A stretch of DNA of 64,000 nucleotides from the NCBI RefSeq assembly GCF_020073745.1, contig NZ_JAIRAU010000001.1:744001-808000 (forward strand), given 5' to 3'. Source of the DNA: Nannocystis pusilla. GTDB taxonomy: Bacteria > Myxococcota_A > Polyangia > Nannocystales > Nannocystaceae. The notes under the pieces were generated by a model, which had not been told where the DNA came from, did no database searches, and saw only the letters and a list, made by a program, of their open reading frames with translations. Below are positions 43,161 through 51,543 of this stretch, piece by piece. The position numbers were made by a program, and so were the translations under genes. Numbering within the stretch: position 1 is the first letter of the stretch; every line of letters begins with the position of its first letter.

Positions 43161-44467
43161 CACGCGCCCTCAACCGCCCCGCCGGCGAAGACCCGCATGA
43201 GCGCCTCGTCCTGCTCGCGCGACGGCGCGTCGTGCAGCGGCGCCGGCTCACCGCGGGCGGCGTACTCCTCGGCGGCGCGGCGCAGCTCGGGCATTGCTCC
43301 GCTGCGCAGGTGTCGGCTCTGGCCGCCCGGGTCGGCGAAGTAGAGCGCGAAGCCCTGGCCCTCCGGCTCGATCAGGAAGGTGCCGTGCGCCGCGACGCCA
43401 CGTGGCTTGCCCTCAACGTCGGACCACGCGATCGGCCCCGGCGGAGCGGCGGGCGCCTCGGTCTCCTTGCGTGAGCGCTTCGCGGTGGGCGTGGTCGTCG
43501 TGGTCGTCACAGAGGCATCCTCCTTCGGCGCGTTGCGCTTGCCCTTCGCGGGCTTCGGTTTGCTCGAGCGCGTGCGGCCAGCTTTGCGACCCCTCCCGGG
43601 CTTGGCACCCGCGTCCTTCGCAGGCTTGGCCTGGGTTCCCTTGGCACCTCTCGCGGGCGCAGCGTCCCTGACCGCGGCACGGGAGGGCTTCGTGGCCACG
43701 ACCTTCTTCGCGGGTTTGGATGCTTTGGCGATCTTCTGGACAGCCGCCTTCTTCGCCGCGGTCTTGCTGGCTCGGGCCTGCGCCGCTGTCTCGCGGCGCG
43801 CGGCCTGCTCCGCCGCGTCGCGTTCGGCTTGTTCCGCGGCCACGCGGGCGGCCTCTTCTGCTGCGTAGTGCTGCATCACCGCGTCGCGGACTCGATCATG
43901 GACGTCGCGCGGTGGTGGCCGGGCGAACACCACGTCTTTACCGTTCGCTACCCAGCACACGCCCTGGGTCTTGCCGCAGAGACAACCGTCGCCCATGGTC
44001 TGGTACGTGACGCCGAGCGTCGTGATCGGCGCTGCGGGCTCAGGGACCTCCGGTTCGCGTGGCTCCACGCTCGGGCCCGGCTGCTCCACGATGACGGGCT
44101 CAGACTTGCGCGGCGACCTCGACGTCGGCGCACGATCGTGCGTGTCGGTCTGCGCTGGCTTCGCGTCCGGCCTTTTCGATCGTCGCGTCGCGGTCTTCTT
44201 CGCCCCCGGCTTCGCGTCCGCCGCACGAGATTTCGCCGCTGCGCGAACTTCCGGCATCGTCGCCGCGTGGGCTTGTGCGTGGCGTTTGGCCTCGTTCTGA
44301 CTCGAGAGCTCCTTAGCGATCACGGTGCGGCAGCGACCGTCCTTGGCTGTGCACTGCCACTTGCCGCCGACGAGCTCGACGCGGAAGATGGCCCCTAACT
44401 CTGCGACGGCTCCGTCGACGGTCTCTCGCCACGGGAGCGTGATCTCTTCATGTGCTGCGCGTGCCAT
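43160..44467 (-). CDS. Zinc-finger, histone-H1-like basic protein
   Basis: A 435-residue protein. Near residue 40 there is a C2H2-type zinc finger (C-x6-C-x16-H-x3-H, WQCTAKDGRC to HAQAH). A second Cys cluster, GDGCLCGKTQGVCW, lies near 160-175. The middle, about residues 200-345, is a Lys/Ala/Pro-rich low-complexity stretch (AAKKAAVQKIAKASKPAKK and similar) typical of H1-like DNA-compacting tails. A small folded C-terminal domain follows (GTFLIEPEGQGFALYFADP). It is transcribed with the methyltransferase-helicase-clamp gene and probably binds or compacts element DNA. Confidence 0.7.
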   Translation of the reverse strand: MARAAHEEITLPWRETVDGAVAELGAIFRVELVGGKWQCTAKDGRCRTVIAKELSSQNEAKRHAQAHAATMPEVRAAAKSRAADAKPGAKKTATRRSKRPDAKPAQTDTHDRAPTSRSPRKSEPVIVEQPGPSVEPREPEVPEPAAPITTLGVTYQTMGDGCLCGKTQGVCWVANGKDVVFARPPPRDVHDRVRDAVMQHYAAEEAARVAAEQAERDAAEQAARRETAAQARASKTAAKKAAVQKIAKASKPAKKVVATKPSRAAVRDAAPARGAKGTQAKPAKDAGAKPGRGRKAGRTRSSKPKPAKGKRNAPKEDASVTTTTTTPTAKRSRKETEAPAAPPGPIAWSDVEGKPRGVAAHGTFLIEPEGQGFALYFADPGGQSRHLRSGAMPELRRAAEEYAARGEPAPLHDAPSREQDEALMRVFAGGAVEGA

Positions 44468-44500
44468 CGTCTACATCTCCATCGCGCTGGTGCGCGGGGC

Positions 44501-45106
44501 TCAGTTGCTCCCCTTCTTGATCTCCTTGACGGCCGTGACCCCGACGTGAACCAGCTTGGCGATGTCCTCGACAGAGATCTGTCGGAACACCGGCGGCGGC
44601 GGCGGCGGCGGTTGCTGCTGCGCCTGCGTGCGGAGTTCGGCGAGCATTTCGACGATCTGCTTGGTCTGGTTGAGCGTCTGCTGGTTGAGCTCGACGATCT
44701 GCGCCCGCAGTTCGGCCGAGGCGTCTGCGGCCCGCTGATAGGCGTCCCAGGAAATCCGCGACGCAAAGTCGGCGCACTCCATCGGATTGTCACTGCGGAT
44801 GTTCGCGGGGTTCGGCGCCGGCTCGCTCGCCTCGGCCTCGCCGGCCGTGACGTCGGCTCCTCGCGCGACCGTCCGGCCGTCCAGCTCGGCCACCTGGCGC
44901 GGCTTGAGGCGCGGCTCGTTCAGCCGGCGCAGGCGCTCGACGTCGTCGTCGGTCAGGTCCTCCCAGGCCATGATCTCGATGCGCTTCGGGCGGCCCTTGC
45001 CGCTCGCCTCCGTCAGCTCGCAGATCCGATATCGGTGGCGATCACGACCTGGGCGCGTGCCCGCTGCGCCGGGCCCATCCTCTTTAACACCGCCATCACC
45101 AGACAT
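44501..45106 (-). CDS. Coiled-coil protein with Pro run and C-terminal HTH-like segment
   Basis: A 201-residue protein, the first of the leftward arm. It holds a charged N-terminal domain with MAWEDLTDDDVERLRRLNEPRL, then a long coiled-coil (ASAELRAQIVELNQQTLNQTKQIVEMLAEL) and a run of seven Pro. It ends with a short helical piece (ISVEDIAKLVHVGVTAVKEIKKG) that could be a helix-turn-helix. The start at 45106 is not certain; 45118 is in frame. It may be a regulator or an oligomerising adaptor. Confidence 0.6.
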   Translation of the reverse strand: MSGDGGVKEDGPGAAGTRPGRDRHRYRICELTEASGKGRPKRIEIMAWEDLTDDDVERLRRLNEPRLKPRQVAELDGRTVARGADVTAGEAEASEPAPNPANIRSDNPMECADFASRISWDAYQRAADASAELRAQIVELNQQTLNQTKQIVEMLAELRTQAQQQPPPPPPPVFRQISVEDIAKLVHVGVTAVKEIKKGSN

Positions 45107-45189
45107 AACTCGGAGCATACACAGCGGACCCGCGAATGCACGCAGAAAGTCGGCCGCGACTTCGCCCCCTGCTCCGCGGCCGCCGCACA

Positions 45190-45204
45190 TGTCTCACAGG
45201 ACAG
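45190..45204 (+). repeat. Hairpin repeat copy in the divergent region
   Basis: TGTCT-caca-GGACA, one mismatch from the window-wide consensus, lies just upstream of the leftward arm. Confidence 0.45.
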
Positions 45205-45259
45205 CCATTGATCGCATGCGGCGCGCTCAAGTGCGCCAGGCTGTCCACGTCATATATTG

Positions 45260-45281
45260 AAAGACATCATATGATGTCTTT
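45260..45281. promoter_or_regulatory. Perfect 22-bp AT-rich palindrome, candidate operator
   Basis: AAAGACATCAT followed by its exact reverse complement ATGATGTCTTT. It lies in the 347-base gap between the divergent arms, in the lowest-GC part of the window. TATGAT occurs on both strands at its centre. Its place and symmetry fit a repressor site controlling both arms. The rest of the gap holds no gene. Confidence 0.6.
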
Positions 45282-45418
45282 TGGGACAGCACCAGAAATA
45301 GCGGTGATATCTTAAGTGCCAGCAATTCGGTCGACCTCGCACCCGGCCAGCGAGAAGGGGTCATTGGCGCGCCGAATGGCACAATGACGCGCTCGCAGAA
45401 ATTCTTTCGGGCCGCGTA

Positions 45419-45445
45419 TTGACTCTCGATGAGGCGTGCTACGGT
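45419..45445 (+). promoter_or_regulatory. Possible promoter of the rightward operon
   Basis: TTGACT (45419-45424) and TACGGT (45440-45445) are separated by 15 bases, somewhat short. The -10 lies 8 bases before the GTG start, so the mRNA would be nearly leaderless. Confidence 0.4.
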
Positions 45446-45453
45446 GCGTCCTC

Positions 45454-46230
45454 GTGAAGGTGCTAGAAGTGATATGGGCAATCCTGCGCGGTCTCTTTTG
45501 GGGGATCGTGGATGACTACCCATTCGGCGACAGCGCAGGGCCCACGGCGGCCTCTAAAGAGAGCCCCTGGTGGGAGGACAAGGCGCCGCCTCCGCCGAAA
45601 GAGCCCACCGCGAACCCCGCTGCCACGAATCCGGCCGCATCGGGCGAGCCTCCGGCGAGCAAGGCGACCACGCCGGGCTGGTGGGCAGCTCCCGCGCCGC
45701 CGGCGACTCCTCCGACGATTAAGGTGGAGACAGACGCAGGCACGTTTATCGCGGCGACCACCTTCTCGGGGCCGAACCTCATGGGGATCCGCCGCGTCGA
45801 GCGGCCGCGACAGGAGGGTGAGAGCCGCCGCCGCCGTCGCAGCGTGACCCCGGCCGCTCCCGCTTCGCCCGTCACGCACAGCTCGGACGTCGAGCTGCAA
45901 GCGCGTGAGCCGGCCGTCCCCCAGGAGGTCGCCAGCGAGGGCGCCGAGGTCCGACCGTGCGCGCCGGCTGTCCCCACGCGCATCCGACCGCGCGAGCCGG
46001 CCATTCCCGACAACGCGAGCGCACCCGTGCACGCCGAGCCGCGGCAGCGCGGCGGCGACGTTGCGGTACCGATCGAGGCCGTCGACATGCCGCGCGTCGC
46101 GCGAGCGCGGCGCGTGCGAAGTCGACTCGGCGGCATGCCGCAGCTGGCGACGACGCTCGCCACCCGGCTCGCGCTCGCCGCCAGCACTCAGAGTTCGCCG
46201 GCCCCGGTGGCCGTGAGGGAGGGAGCATGA
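45454..46230 (+). CDS. Proline-rich protein with N-terminal hydrophobic helix
   Basis: A 258-residue protein starting with GTG; the first 25 residues (VKVLEVIWAILRGLFWGIVDD) are a membrane-seeking helix rich in Trp. The rest is Pro/Ala/Arg-rich and probably unfolded, with a short beta segment (TIKVETDAGTFIAATTFSG). Three imperfect units RxPAVP or RxPAIP occur between about residues 130 and 180. First gene of the rightward operon; its stop overlaps the next ATG. The function is unknown. Confidence 0.65.
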   Translation: MKVLEVIWAILRGLFWGIVDDYPFGDSAGPTAASKESPWWEDKAPPPPKEPTANPAATNPAASGEPPASKATTPGWWAAPAPPATPPTIKVETDAGTFIAATTFSGPNLMGIRRVERPRQEGESRRRRRSVTPAAPASPVTHSSDVELQAREPAVPQEVASEGAEVRPCAPAVPTRIRPREPAIPDNASAPVHAEPRQRGGDVAVPIEAVDMPRVARARRVRSRLGGMPQLATTLATRLALAASTQSSPAPVAVREGA

Positions 46231-46568
46231 CGGACGTCGAGAACAAGGACGCGGTCAGCAGTCTCTCGGAGACGCGCGACCAGATGACCCAATACTTCTG
46301 TCTCTGCGGCGTGCGCGACGTGGGGATCGTCGCCGGCGCGGTCGGGTTCGGCATCCTCGCCGGCTGGGCGAGTCACCAGGTCCTGCGCGGGCGATGGCGG
46401 TCGATGCCCGTCGTCGTCAGCCTCGCGCTGACGGGCGCGGCCTACCTGACGCACCAACGGTTCGTGGTCAAGGCCGGCCTCGCGGTGGGCGGCGCGGCGT
46501 TGCTGCTGTCCAACGTGCACTTCACGTTCTGGGACCAGCTCGAAGAAGATCGGATGTTGGAGGCGTAG
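46227..46568 (+). CDS. Small membrane protein, three helices
   Basis: A 113-residue protein coupled by ATGA to the previous gene and preceded by GGGAGG. It has hydrophobic segments VGIVAGAVGFGILAGWASHQVL, MPVVVSLALTGAAYL and VVKAGLAVGGAALLLSNVHF. It has a charged N-terminus and an acidic C-terminus. No family known. Confidence 0.7.
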   Translation: MTDVENKDAVSSLSETRDQMTQYFCLCGVRDVGIVAGAVGFGILAGWASHQVLRGRWRSMPVVVSLALTGAAYLTHQRFVVKAGLAVGGAALLLSNVHFTFWDQLEEDRMLEA

Positions 46569-46571
46569 ACC

Positions 46572-46946
46572 ATGGCAGCACTGCGACTGGAACTCGAGAT
46601 CACGACTGTGGATCCCTCCGGGACCATGGTCTTCGTGGAGGGCCACGCGCCCGGCGGCGTGCAGGTGGGCGCAATGATCCCGGCGGGCTCCCTGCCGGCA
46701 CGCGTGGGTCAGCGCCTCGTGGTCTCTCTTGATGCCCTGGACGCCACGAGCGCGCCCTCGATGCGCGAACGCATGGGGCGGTCCTCCGCGGCGACGGAGC
46801 GCAGCGCTTCGACGCCCCCAGGGGCTGCGACGGCCCAGCAGGCCATGACGGATGTGGTGCTCGCCGCGGTGTTCGGCTCGTCGGCCACCGAGCGCGAGCG
46901 TGATGTGAACGAAGAGATGGACGCGCTGTTCGGACGGCGCCGGTGA
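46572..46946 (+). CDS. Small beta-rich protein, unknown
   Basis: A 124-residue protein. The first 55 residues form a compact beta pattern (LRLELEITTVDPSGTMVFVEG, GAMIPAGSLPARVGQRLVVSLDAL). The tail is Ser/Ala-rich and helical, ending EMDALFGRRR. There is no signal or membrane segment. Tightly packed in the operon; possibly a minor structural piece. Confidence 0.6.
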   Translation: MAALRLELEITTVDPSGTMVFVEGHAPGGVQVGAMIPAGSLPARVGQRLVVSLDALDATSAPSMRERMGRSSAATERSASTPPGAATAQQAMTDVVLAAVFGSSATERERDVNEEMDALFGRRR

Positions 46947-46959
46947 GGGAGGAGAGACC

Positions 46960-47604
46960 ATGGACGCGGAGACACAAGAGAAGATGAAGTACCTCGGCCG
47001 CGAGATCGCCGAGAACCTGGCGCGGATGGGCAGCACCGCTGTGCTACCGGCCGGAGAAGGCGAGCTGCCGGCGTGCGGCACCAGCGTGCCGAGGATCGGC
47101 TGCGAGAACCTCCTCTACGCGCCGATCACGGTGGCCCGCTTCTACCGTGGTGGCCGTACCAACATCGATCAGGTGGTCGAGGGTCAGATCCCAGTAGCGC
47201 CGGGCTCGTCGGTCGTGCTGTCGCAGGCCGCGTACCCGCCGTGGGCCACCGGCTGCTACGTCCTCCGCTACCGGCTCGCCAACAACGCGAACAACCACGA
47301 CGACATCAAGATCGAGTGGTTCGTCGATGGCGAGCCGCTCGACGCGCTCCAGTACGGCAGCGAGATCTACAACAACGACAACACCGTGATCGGCGAGGGC
47401 AAGCTGCCGATCCCGCTCGCCATGGGCGAGCACTGCTGCATCGGCGGGAACAACCGCCTGCGCGTCCGGATCTCGCACCTCGGCAACGCCAACCAGATCG
47501 AGAACATCCGCCTGCACGTCGAACACGCGAACGCGGTCAAGTGCTGCTCCGGGTGCGCGTCCGGCCGCTCGTGCCAGCGCGGGTGCAAGGGCGGCGACAA
47601 GTAG
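46960..47604 (+). CDS. Beta-sandwich protein with C-terminal Cys cluster
   Basis: A 214-residue protein with a perfect GGAGG upstream. After a short helical start, residues of about 45-190 are strongly beta (APITVARFYRGG, VVLSQAAYPPWATGCYVLRYRLANN, DIKIEWFVDGEPLD, NRLRVRISHLGNANQIENIRLHVEH), like a jelly-roll or Ig-type sandwich. It ends with a Cys-rich tail with about six Cys (CCSGCASGRSCQRGC), which could bind metal or cross-link. I consider it a candidate coat or spike protein; this is only from the pattern. Confidence 0.6.
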   Translation: MDAETQEKMKYLGREIAENLARMGSTAVLPAGEGELPACGTSVPRIGCENLLYAPITVARFYRGGRTNIDQVVEGQIPVAPGSSVVLSQAAYPPWATGCYVLRYRLANNANNHDDIKIEWFVDGEPLDALQYGSEIYNNDNTVIGEGKLPIPLAMGEHCCIGGNNRLRVRISHLGNANQIENIRLHVEHANAVKCCSGCASGRSCQRGCKGGDK

Positions 47605-47613
47605 GGGCCGGCG

Positions 47614-48342
47614 ATGAACAAGATCAAGCTCATCATCCGCGGCGGCTTCGACGGGCAGACCCCCGTCACGCAGCCGCCGACGTTCCGGCTGGTCGAGGGG
47701 TGGAACGAGGCCGAGCTGACGGCCCCGGCGGGCATCTTGCCCGCCGGTCTCTGGGGACAGGTCCCCGCGGGCGATCCATACCTGCTCCACGCGAACCTGC
47801 TGACGACCGACATCATGAACGCGCAGTCGGTCTTCGAGGTCCGGACCGGGGCTCCGATGCAAGTGCGCGCTCAGTACACGCCCTATGCGGCCAACATCCG
47901 CCTCACGCTGGTGCGACCCAGCGATGCGCTCCGCATCTTCACGCCCCCGCAGGCCCTCGTGAAGCTGGAGATGTTGGTCGAGAGCATCGGCGGCACGAAC
48001 GAGCTCGGCTCTCGCCTGCACCAGTGGGCGGAGTCGACGATCACCCGGGCCAACAACTCGGGACCCCGCATCGCCGAGGTGATGGCGAACGCCCAGCTGG
48101 CCGCGTGGGCCGGCGTGCTGCACGTCATCTACAACGACAACGTGGCCGGCAGCGTCAACCTGCCGCCGCTCGCCACGGTGCCGCTCGACGCGGTCATGAC
48201 GTTCACCCGCAAGGGGGGCGGCGTCCCGACGATCCTGCCGGCTGCAGGCGAGACGTTCGGCGCCGGCCTCAACGCCCAGGCGGTCACGCGCAGCGGGATC
48301 GTCATGCACAACGGCGATCAGTGGGTGTTCGCGGGGAGCTGA
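47614..48342 (+). CDS. Beta-rich protein with fibre-type C-terminal domain
   Basis: A 242-residue protein starting MNKIKLIIRGGFDGQTP. The N-terminal half is beta (AELTAPAGILPAGLWGQVPAG). A helical middle with WAESTITRANNSGPRIAEVMANAQ follows. The last 70 residues (GSVNLPPLATVPLDAVMTFTRKGG, ILPAAGETFGAG, GIVMHNGDQWVFAG) have the style of phage fibre or base-plate tip domains. This supports a virion link for the operon. The exact role is unknown. Confidence 0.6.
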   Translation: MNKIKLIIRGGFDGQTPVTQPPTFRLVEGWNEAELTAPAGILPAGLWGQVPAGDPYLLHANLLTTDIMNAQSVFEVRTGAPMQVRAQYTPYAANIRLTLVRPSDALRIFTPPQALVKLEMLVESIGGTNELGSRLHQWAESTITRANNSGPRIAEVMANAQLAAWAGVLHVIYNDNVAGSVNLPPLATVPLDAVMTFTRKGGGVPTILPAAGETFGAGLNAQAVTRSGIVMHNGDQWVFAGS

Positions 48343-48345
48343 ATC

Positions 48346-49011
48346 ATGCCCACGCACGTCGATCCGCCCGGCCTGCTGGAGATGGAGACGCTCCCGCAGA
48401 CCACGACCTACCGCGCCGAGCGGCTGAAGCTGTGGGAACTGCTCCGCGGCAAGCGCGACGAATATGTGGCACGGGCGCAGCAGCACGGCGCGACCGCAGC
48501 GGCGGCCGCCGAGGCCGCGGGGCGGTCGTTCCGCGGCGAGGTCAACCTCTTCCTTGGCGAGCTGCTCACGCACTCGCGCAAAGACGATGTCCTCGAGTTC
48601 CTCATGAACGCCCCGCGCGAATGGGGCGCCCGCTCGGAGCTGCTCCTCGACGCGGACCCGCTGATCCCGTCGCTCGTCGCACGGAGCTTCCCGGTCGGCG
48701 CGTGGGTCGACCGCTACGAGGAGATCAGCAAGCTCGTCGCGGACGACAAGAAGCAGTGGTCGACCTGGCTCCTGGCGCGCCTCGAGCAGGTCGGCCAGAC
48801 GTACGCGGAGACGGCCGACCGCGTGTTCGGCGTGGTCGAGACGGTCGGCCAGGGCGTCGGCGAGGGCATCGGGGGACTCGGCAAGGGTCTTGGTGGCGGT
48901 CTGGGGTCGATCGGCGAGGGCATCGGCGGGGCGGTGAAGATCGCCGTCGGCGTGTTGAGCGTCGGCGCGGTGGTGGTCGGCGGGATCTACCTGCTACGTG
49001 ACAAGTCCTGA
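48346..49011 (+). CDS. Protein with Gly-rich C-terminal membrane segment
   Basis: A 221-residue protein. The first 150 residues are charged helices (TTYRAERLKLWELLRGKRDEYVARA). The end is a Gly zipper (VGQGVGEGIGGLGKGLGGGLGSIGEGIGG) leading into one membrane helix (VKIAVGVLSVGAVVVGGIYLL) with a short basic tail. Gly zippers of this kind occur in pore-forming and membrane-penetrating proteins. Likely a membrane component of the machine encoded by the operon. Confidence 0.65.
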   Translation: MPTHVDPPGLLEMETLPQTTTYRAERLKLWELLRGKRDEYVARAQQHGATAAAAAEAAGRSFRGEVNLFLGELLTHSRKDDVLEFLMNAPREWGARSELLLDADPLIPSLVARSFPVGAWVDRYEEISKLVADDKKQWSTWLLARLEQVGQTYAETADRVFGVVETVGQGVGEGIGGLGKGLGGGLGSIGEGIGGAVKIAVGVLSVGAVVVGGIYLLRDKS

Positions 49012-49025
49012 GAGACAGGTGGCGT

Positions 49026-50069
49026 ATGGCGAACGGCAACAAGAACAGCACGACCGCGAGCGGCGAGATCAAGGACGACGGCTCGACCGCTCCCACTGGA
49101 GAGCGCACAGACGGACCGCGCGTCGTCGTCAACGAACCCGCGGCTTCGCAACCGCCGAGGACGTCGGTGCCCGAGCCCTTCGTCCCGAAGACGGGCATGG
49201 CCCCGGTGGTCGCGACTGGCGGACTACTCGCGCTCGGGGGCGCGGCGATCTATGGCGTCCAGTGGTGGCGCCGGCGCCAAGCGCTGGCCGCCGGTGAGGG
49301 GGGCACGTCTCTGCCGGACGACAGCGGACAGACCCAGGGCACACCACCACCGAACGGTGGGCAGAACGGCGGGGTCGCCCCTCCTGCACAGGGCACCTCG
49401 CCGGCGGCAGATCCGAACTTCTGGGGCACGACATCGCGTGGCGCCGAGTTCCGATCGGTGCTAGCGAAGATCGAAGAGGTCTCGCGCATGCCGCTGCGTC
49501 TCTACCTCTCGGTCGTCGCCAACCGCGAGGCCGGTTGGAACCGCAAGGCCCGCAACCAGGACAAGGTGGAGGCCGCTGCGTCCGCGGCCGCCATCGCGGC
49601 CGGGCCTGGTCGGAAGAACCCGACGCCAAAGTTCGCCACGTCCATCGCGGGCGCAGGCTCCGGCGGGCTGTTCGGTGCGCTCGCGCCCTACGTCGCGTGG
49701 ACGGGCCTCGACGAGGACTTCATGCCTTACCTGGACGAGGACTACACGATCGTCGAGGACCCGATCGTCGCTGCCATCTGCGCCGCGAAGTATTACCAGC
49801 GGATCGTGACCTACTACCCAACCGTGTTCGCGGGCGGCGCTCCGACGTCCGAGGATAACTACCGCGTGCGCCTCGGCTGGGCGAACCCGTCGAAGCTCAA
49901 GAGCGACCCCGCGGGATCCTTGTTCAAGGCGGTGAAGGGCCGCCTCGACGAGGACCTCGCGGAGCTGGGCCTCAAGATCACCGACCTCCCGCCGCCGGAC
50001 GCGTCGCGCTGGCCCGGCCTCAAGGCCGTGGTCGAGGGCATGAAGGGCCTAACGCCCACGTGGAAGTGA
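49026..50069 (+). CDS. Membrane-anchored, transglycosylase-like protein
   Basis: A 347-residue protein. Residues of about 55-80 are a single helix (MAPVVATGGLLALGGAAIYGVQWW) flanked by RRR, followed by a Gly/Pro linker. The C-terminal 200 residues have NREAGWNRKARN with a candidate catalytic Glu at residue 168, then AAAIAAG and Tyr/Trp-rich helices, recalling lysozyme/transglycosylase folds that cut peptidoglycan. Phages with internal membranes carry such enzymes in the virion. The fold call is tentative. Confidence 0.5.
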   Translation: MANGNKNSTTASGEIKDDGSTAPTGERTDGPRVVVNEPAASQPPRTSVPEPFVPKTGMAPVVATGGLLALGGAAIYGVQWWRRRQALAAGEGGTSLPDDSGQTQGTPPPNGGQNGGVAPPAQGTSPAADPNFWGTTSRGAEFRSVLAKIEEVSRMPLRLYLSVVANREAGWNRKARNQDKVEAAASAAAIAAGPGRKNPTPKFATSIAGAGSGGLFGALAPYVAWTGLDEDFMPYLDEDYTIVEDPIVAAICAAKYYQRIVTYYPTVFAGGAPTSEDNYRVRLGWANPSKLKSDPAGSLFKAVKGRLDEDLAELGLKITDLPPPDASRWPGLKAVVEGMKGLTPTWK

Positions 50070-50078
50070 GTCCGGACG

Positions 50079-50744
50079 ATGGCCAGCAACAACACTCGAA
50101 CGCTCGCGCGGCTTGGCCTCGGCGGTGTGGTGCTCGCCGAGTCCATGGCTGCATGGTCGCGGTGGGAGCGGCGGCGGTCTTTGTTCGCGGCGGCGGCCGA
50201 GCGCGCTCGTGTCGAGCGGCGCAGGTTCGTGGTCGTGCTGCCCGAGCGTGAGGGCTCGATCACGAGGGCACTGCGCGTCTACGAGATGGGCCGCCACTAC
50301 CCCGAGGTCTTCCACATGCGGCGGATCCCCGTCGTGTCGTCGGCCGAGCTCGAGCGCGGTCGCGTCGACCGCATCGCCAGCGACTCGGCGGTGGTCTACG
50401 CGGCGTGCGTCCTCGAGTACGTCTCGGATGTCCGCGCTGCGATGGACGAGCTCCTGCGCATGGCCGGCTCGGTGGAGAACATCTTTGTCGTGACGGTCCA
50501 GCCCTGGACGCTCACGGCGACGCTGCACCCGCAGGCGCGATGGGCTGGCATCGCCGACACGCACACGGTCTCGATGGGTCCGATCACGGCGCTGCATCGC
50601 GGCTTCGCGGCGGGGCTCGTGTTGAGCCTCGCCGCGGTGTCGGCGACGTCGGAGCGGGGGCCGGACGACGCCCAGGGCGACGACGACGACGACGGGGTGA
50701 TCGACGCGCACACGGTCGTGCAGGTGGACGAGGACTTCAAGTAG
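50079..50744 (+). CDS. Membrane-anchored protein with Rossmann-like core
   Basis: A 221-residue protein. The first 30 residues form a Gly-rich anchor (LARLGLGGVVLAESMAAW) followed by RWERRR. The core (FVVVLPEREGSITRALRVYEMG, IASDSAVVYAACVLEYVSDVRAAMDELLRMAG, ENIFVVTVQPW) has the alternating pattern of a small class I methyltransferase-like fold, without a clear SAM-binding GxGxG. The tail is highly acidic (DDDDDD). The function is unknown; it could be structural. Confidence 0.55.
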   Translation: MASNNTRTLARLGLGGVVLAESMAAWSRWERRRSLFAAAAERARVERRRFVVVLPEREGSITRALRVYEMGRHYPEVFHMRRIPVVSSAELERGRVDRIASDSAVVYAACVLEYVSDVRAAMDELLRMAGSVENIFVVTVQPWTLTATLHPQARWAGIADTHTVSMGPITALHRGFAAGLVLSLAAVSATSERGPDDAQGDDDDDGVIDAHTVVQVDEDFK

Positions 50745-50754
50745 GGGGTGGACG

Positions 50755-51543
50755 ATGAAGCGTGTCGTTGTTGGCGGGCTTGCTGCGGCGGGTGTGGTCG
50801 GGGCCGGGATCTGGCTCAAGCGACAGGTCGTGCAACAGGCTCTCTTCGCCCCTGAGCCGGACTCGCAGGTCCCACTGGTGATCCCCGGCCGCGTCGCGGT
50901 CGAGCGCTTGTACGGGGGCGGCGACGCTCGGACCAAGGTGCCCCTCGTGCTGGTCTTGCATGGCGTCGGCGCCGACGAGACGCAGCTCGCGCCGTACATG
51001 CTCTCCAGCCGGCCGATGCGGCTCGTGCTCCTGCGCGGTGGTCTTGCGACCGGCAACGGGTTCCAATGGTTCCGGTCCCGCTTCAAGAGCAACGCGGCGG
51101 CGTTCATCACGGACGTCTCGCGCGCAGCGGCCGAAGTCGCGACCGTGCTCGATCAGATCGCCACGCAGCGGCTCTACACGGAGCGGATCGTAATCGGCTA
51201 CAGCCAGGGCGCGCACATCGCCTGGTGGTTGGCGACCACCGGCCGCGTCGATCGAGTCGTCGCCATGTCGGGCGCGCTACCGCCGAGCTTCAAGCCGCCG
51301 CGTCCGACTCGACAGGTGCGCATCGAAGCAGTCCACGGCATGCGTGACCCCGTGATCCCCTACAACGCTGGCCAGGCGACGGCGCGAACCTTCCGGGCTG
51401 CCGGCTATCCGGTCCGGCTGACGACGCAGCGCCTCGCGGGACATGGCCTGTCGAGCATGGGCACCGCGCTCGCGCCGGCGCTCGAGCGAGTGCTCACCAG
51501 CAACGCGGCCGGCCTCGCCACGAGCACGCTTAGGGGACGTTGA
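50755..51543 (+). CDS. Membrane-anchored alpha/beta hydrolase (carboxylesterase/phospholipase family)
   Basis: A 262-residue protein. An N-terminal helix (VVVGGLAAAGVVGAGIWL) anchors it. The hydrolase domain has VLVLHGVGADE, the nucleophile elbow IGYSQGAHI with S150, MRDPVIPYN for the acid and AGHGLS for the catalytic His: a full triad. It is of the small esterase/lysophospholipase type. GGGGGTGG precedes the ATG. In this operon it could cut membrane lipids during entry or exit, which is inference. Confidence 0.8.
   Translation: MKRVVVGGLAAAGVVGAGIWLKRQVVQQALFAPEPDSQVPLVIPGRVAVERLYGGGDARTKVPLVLVLHGVGADETQLAPYMLSSRPMRLVLLRGGLATGNGFQWFRSRFKSNAAAFITDVSRAAAEVATVLDQIATQRLYTERIVIGYSQGAHIAWWLATTGRVDRVVAMSGALPPSFKPPRPTRQVRIEAVHGMRDPVIPYNAGQATARTFRAAGYPVRLTTQRLAGHGLSSMGTALAPALERVLTSNAAGLATSTLRGR

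Noticed and set aside
45253-45258. TATATT as a -10 box of the rightward arm
   Set aside because: No -35 box at 16-18 bases and nearly 200 bases from the first gene.
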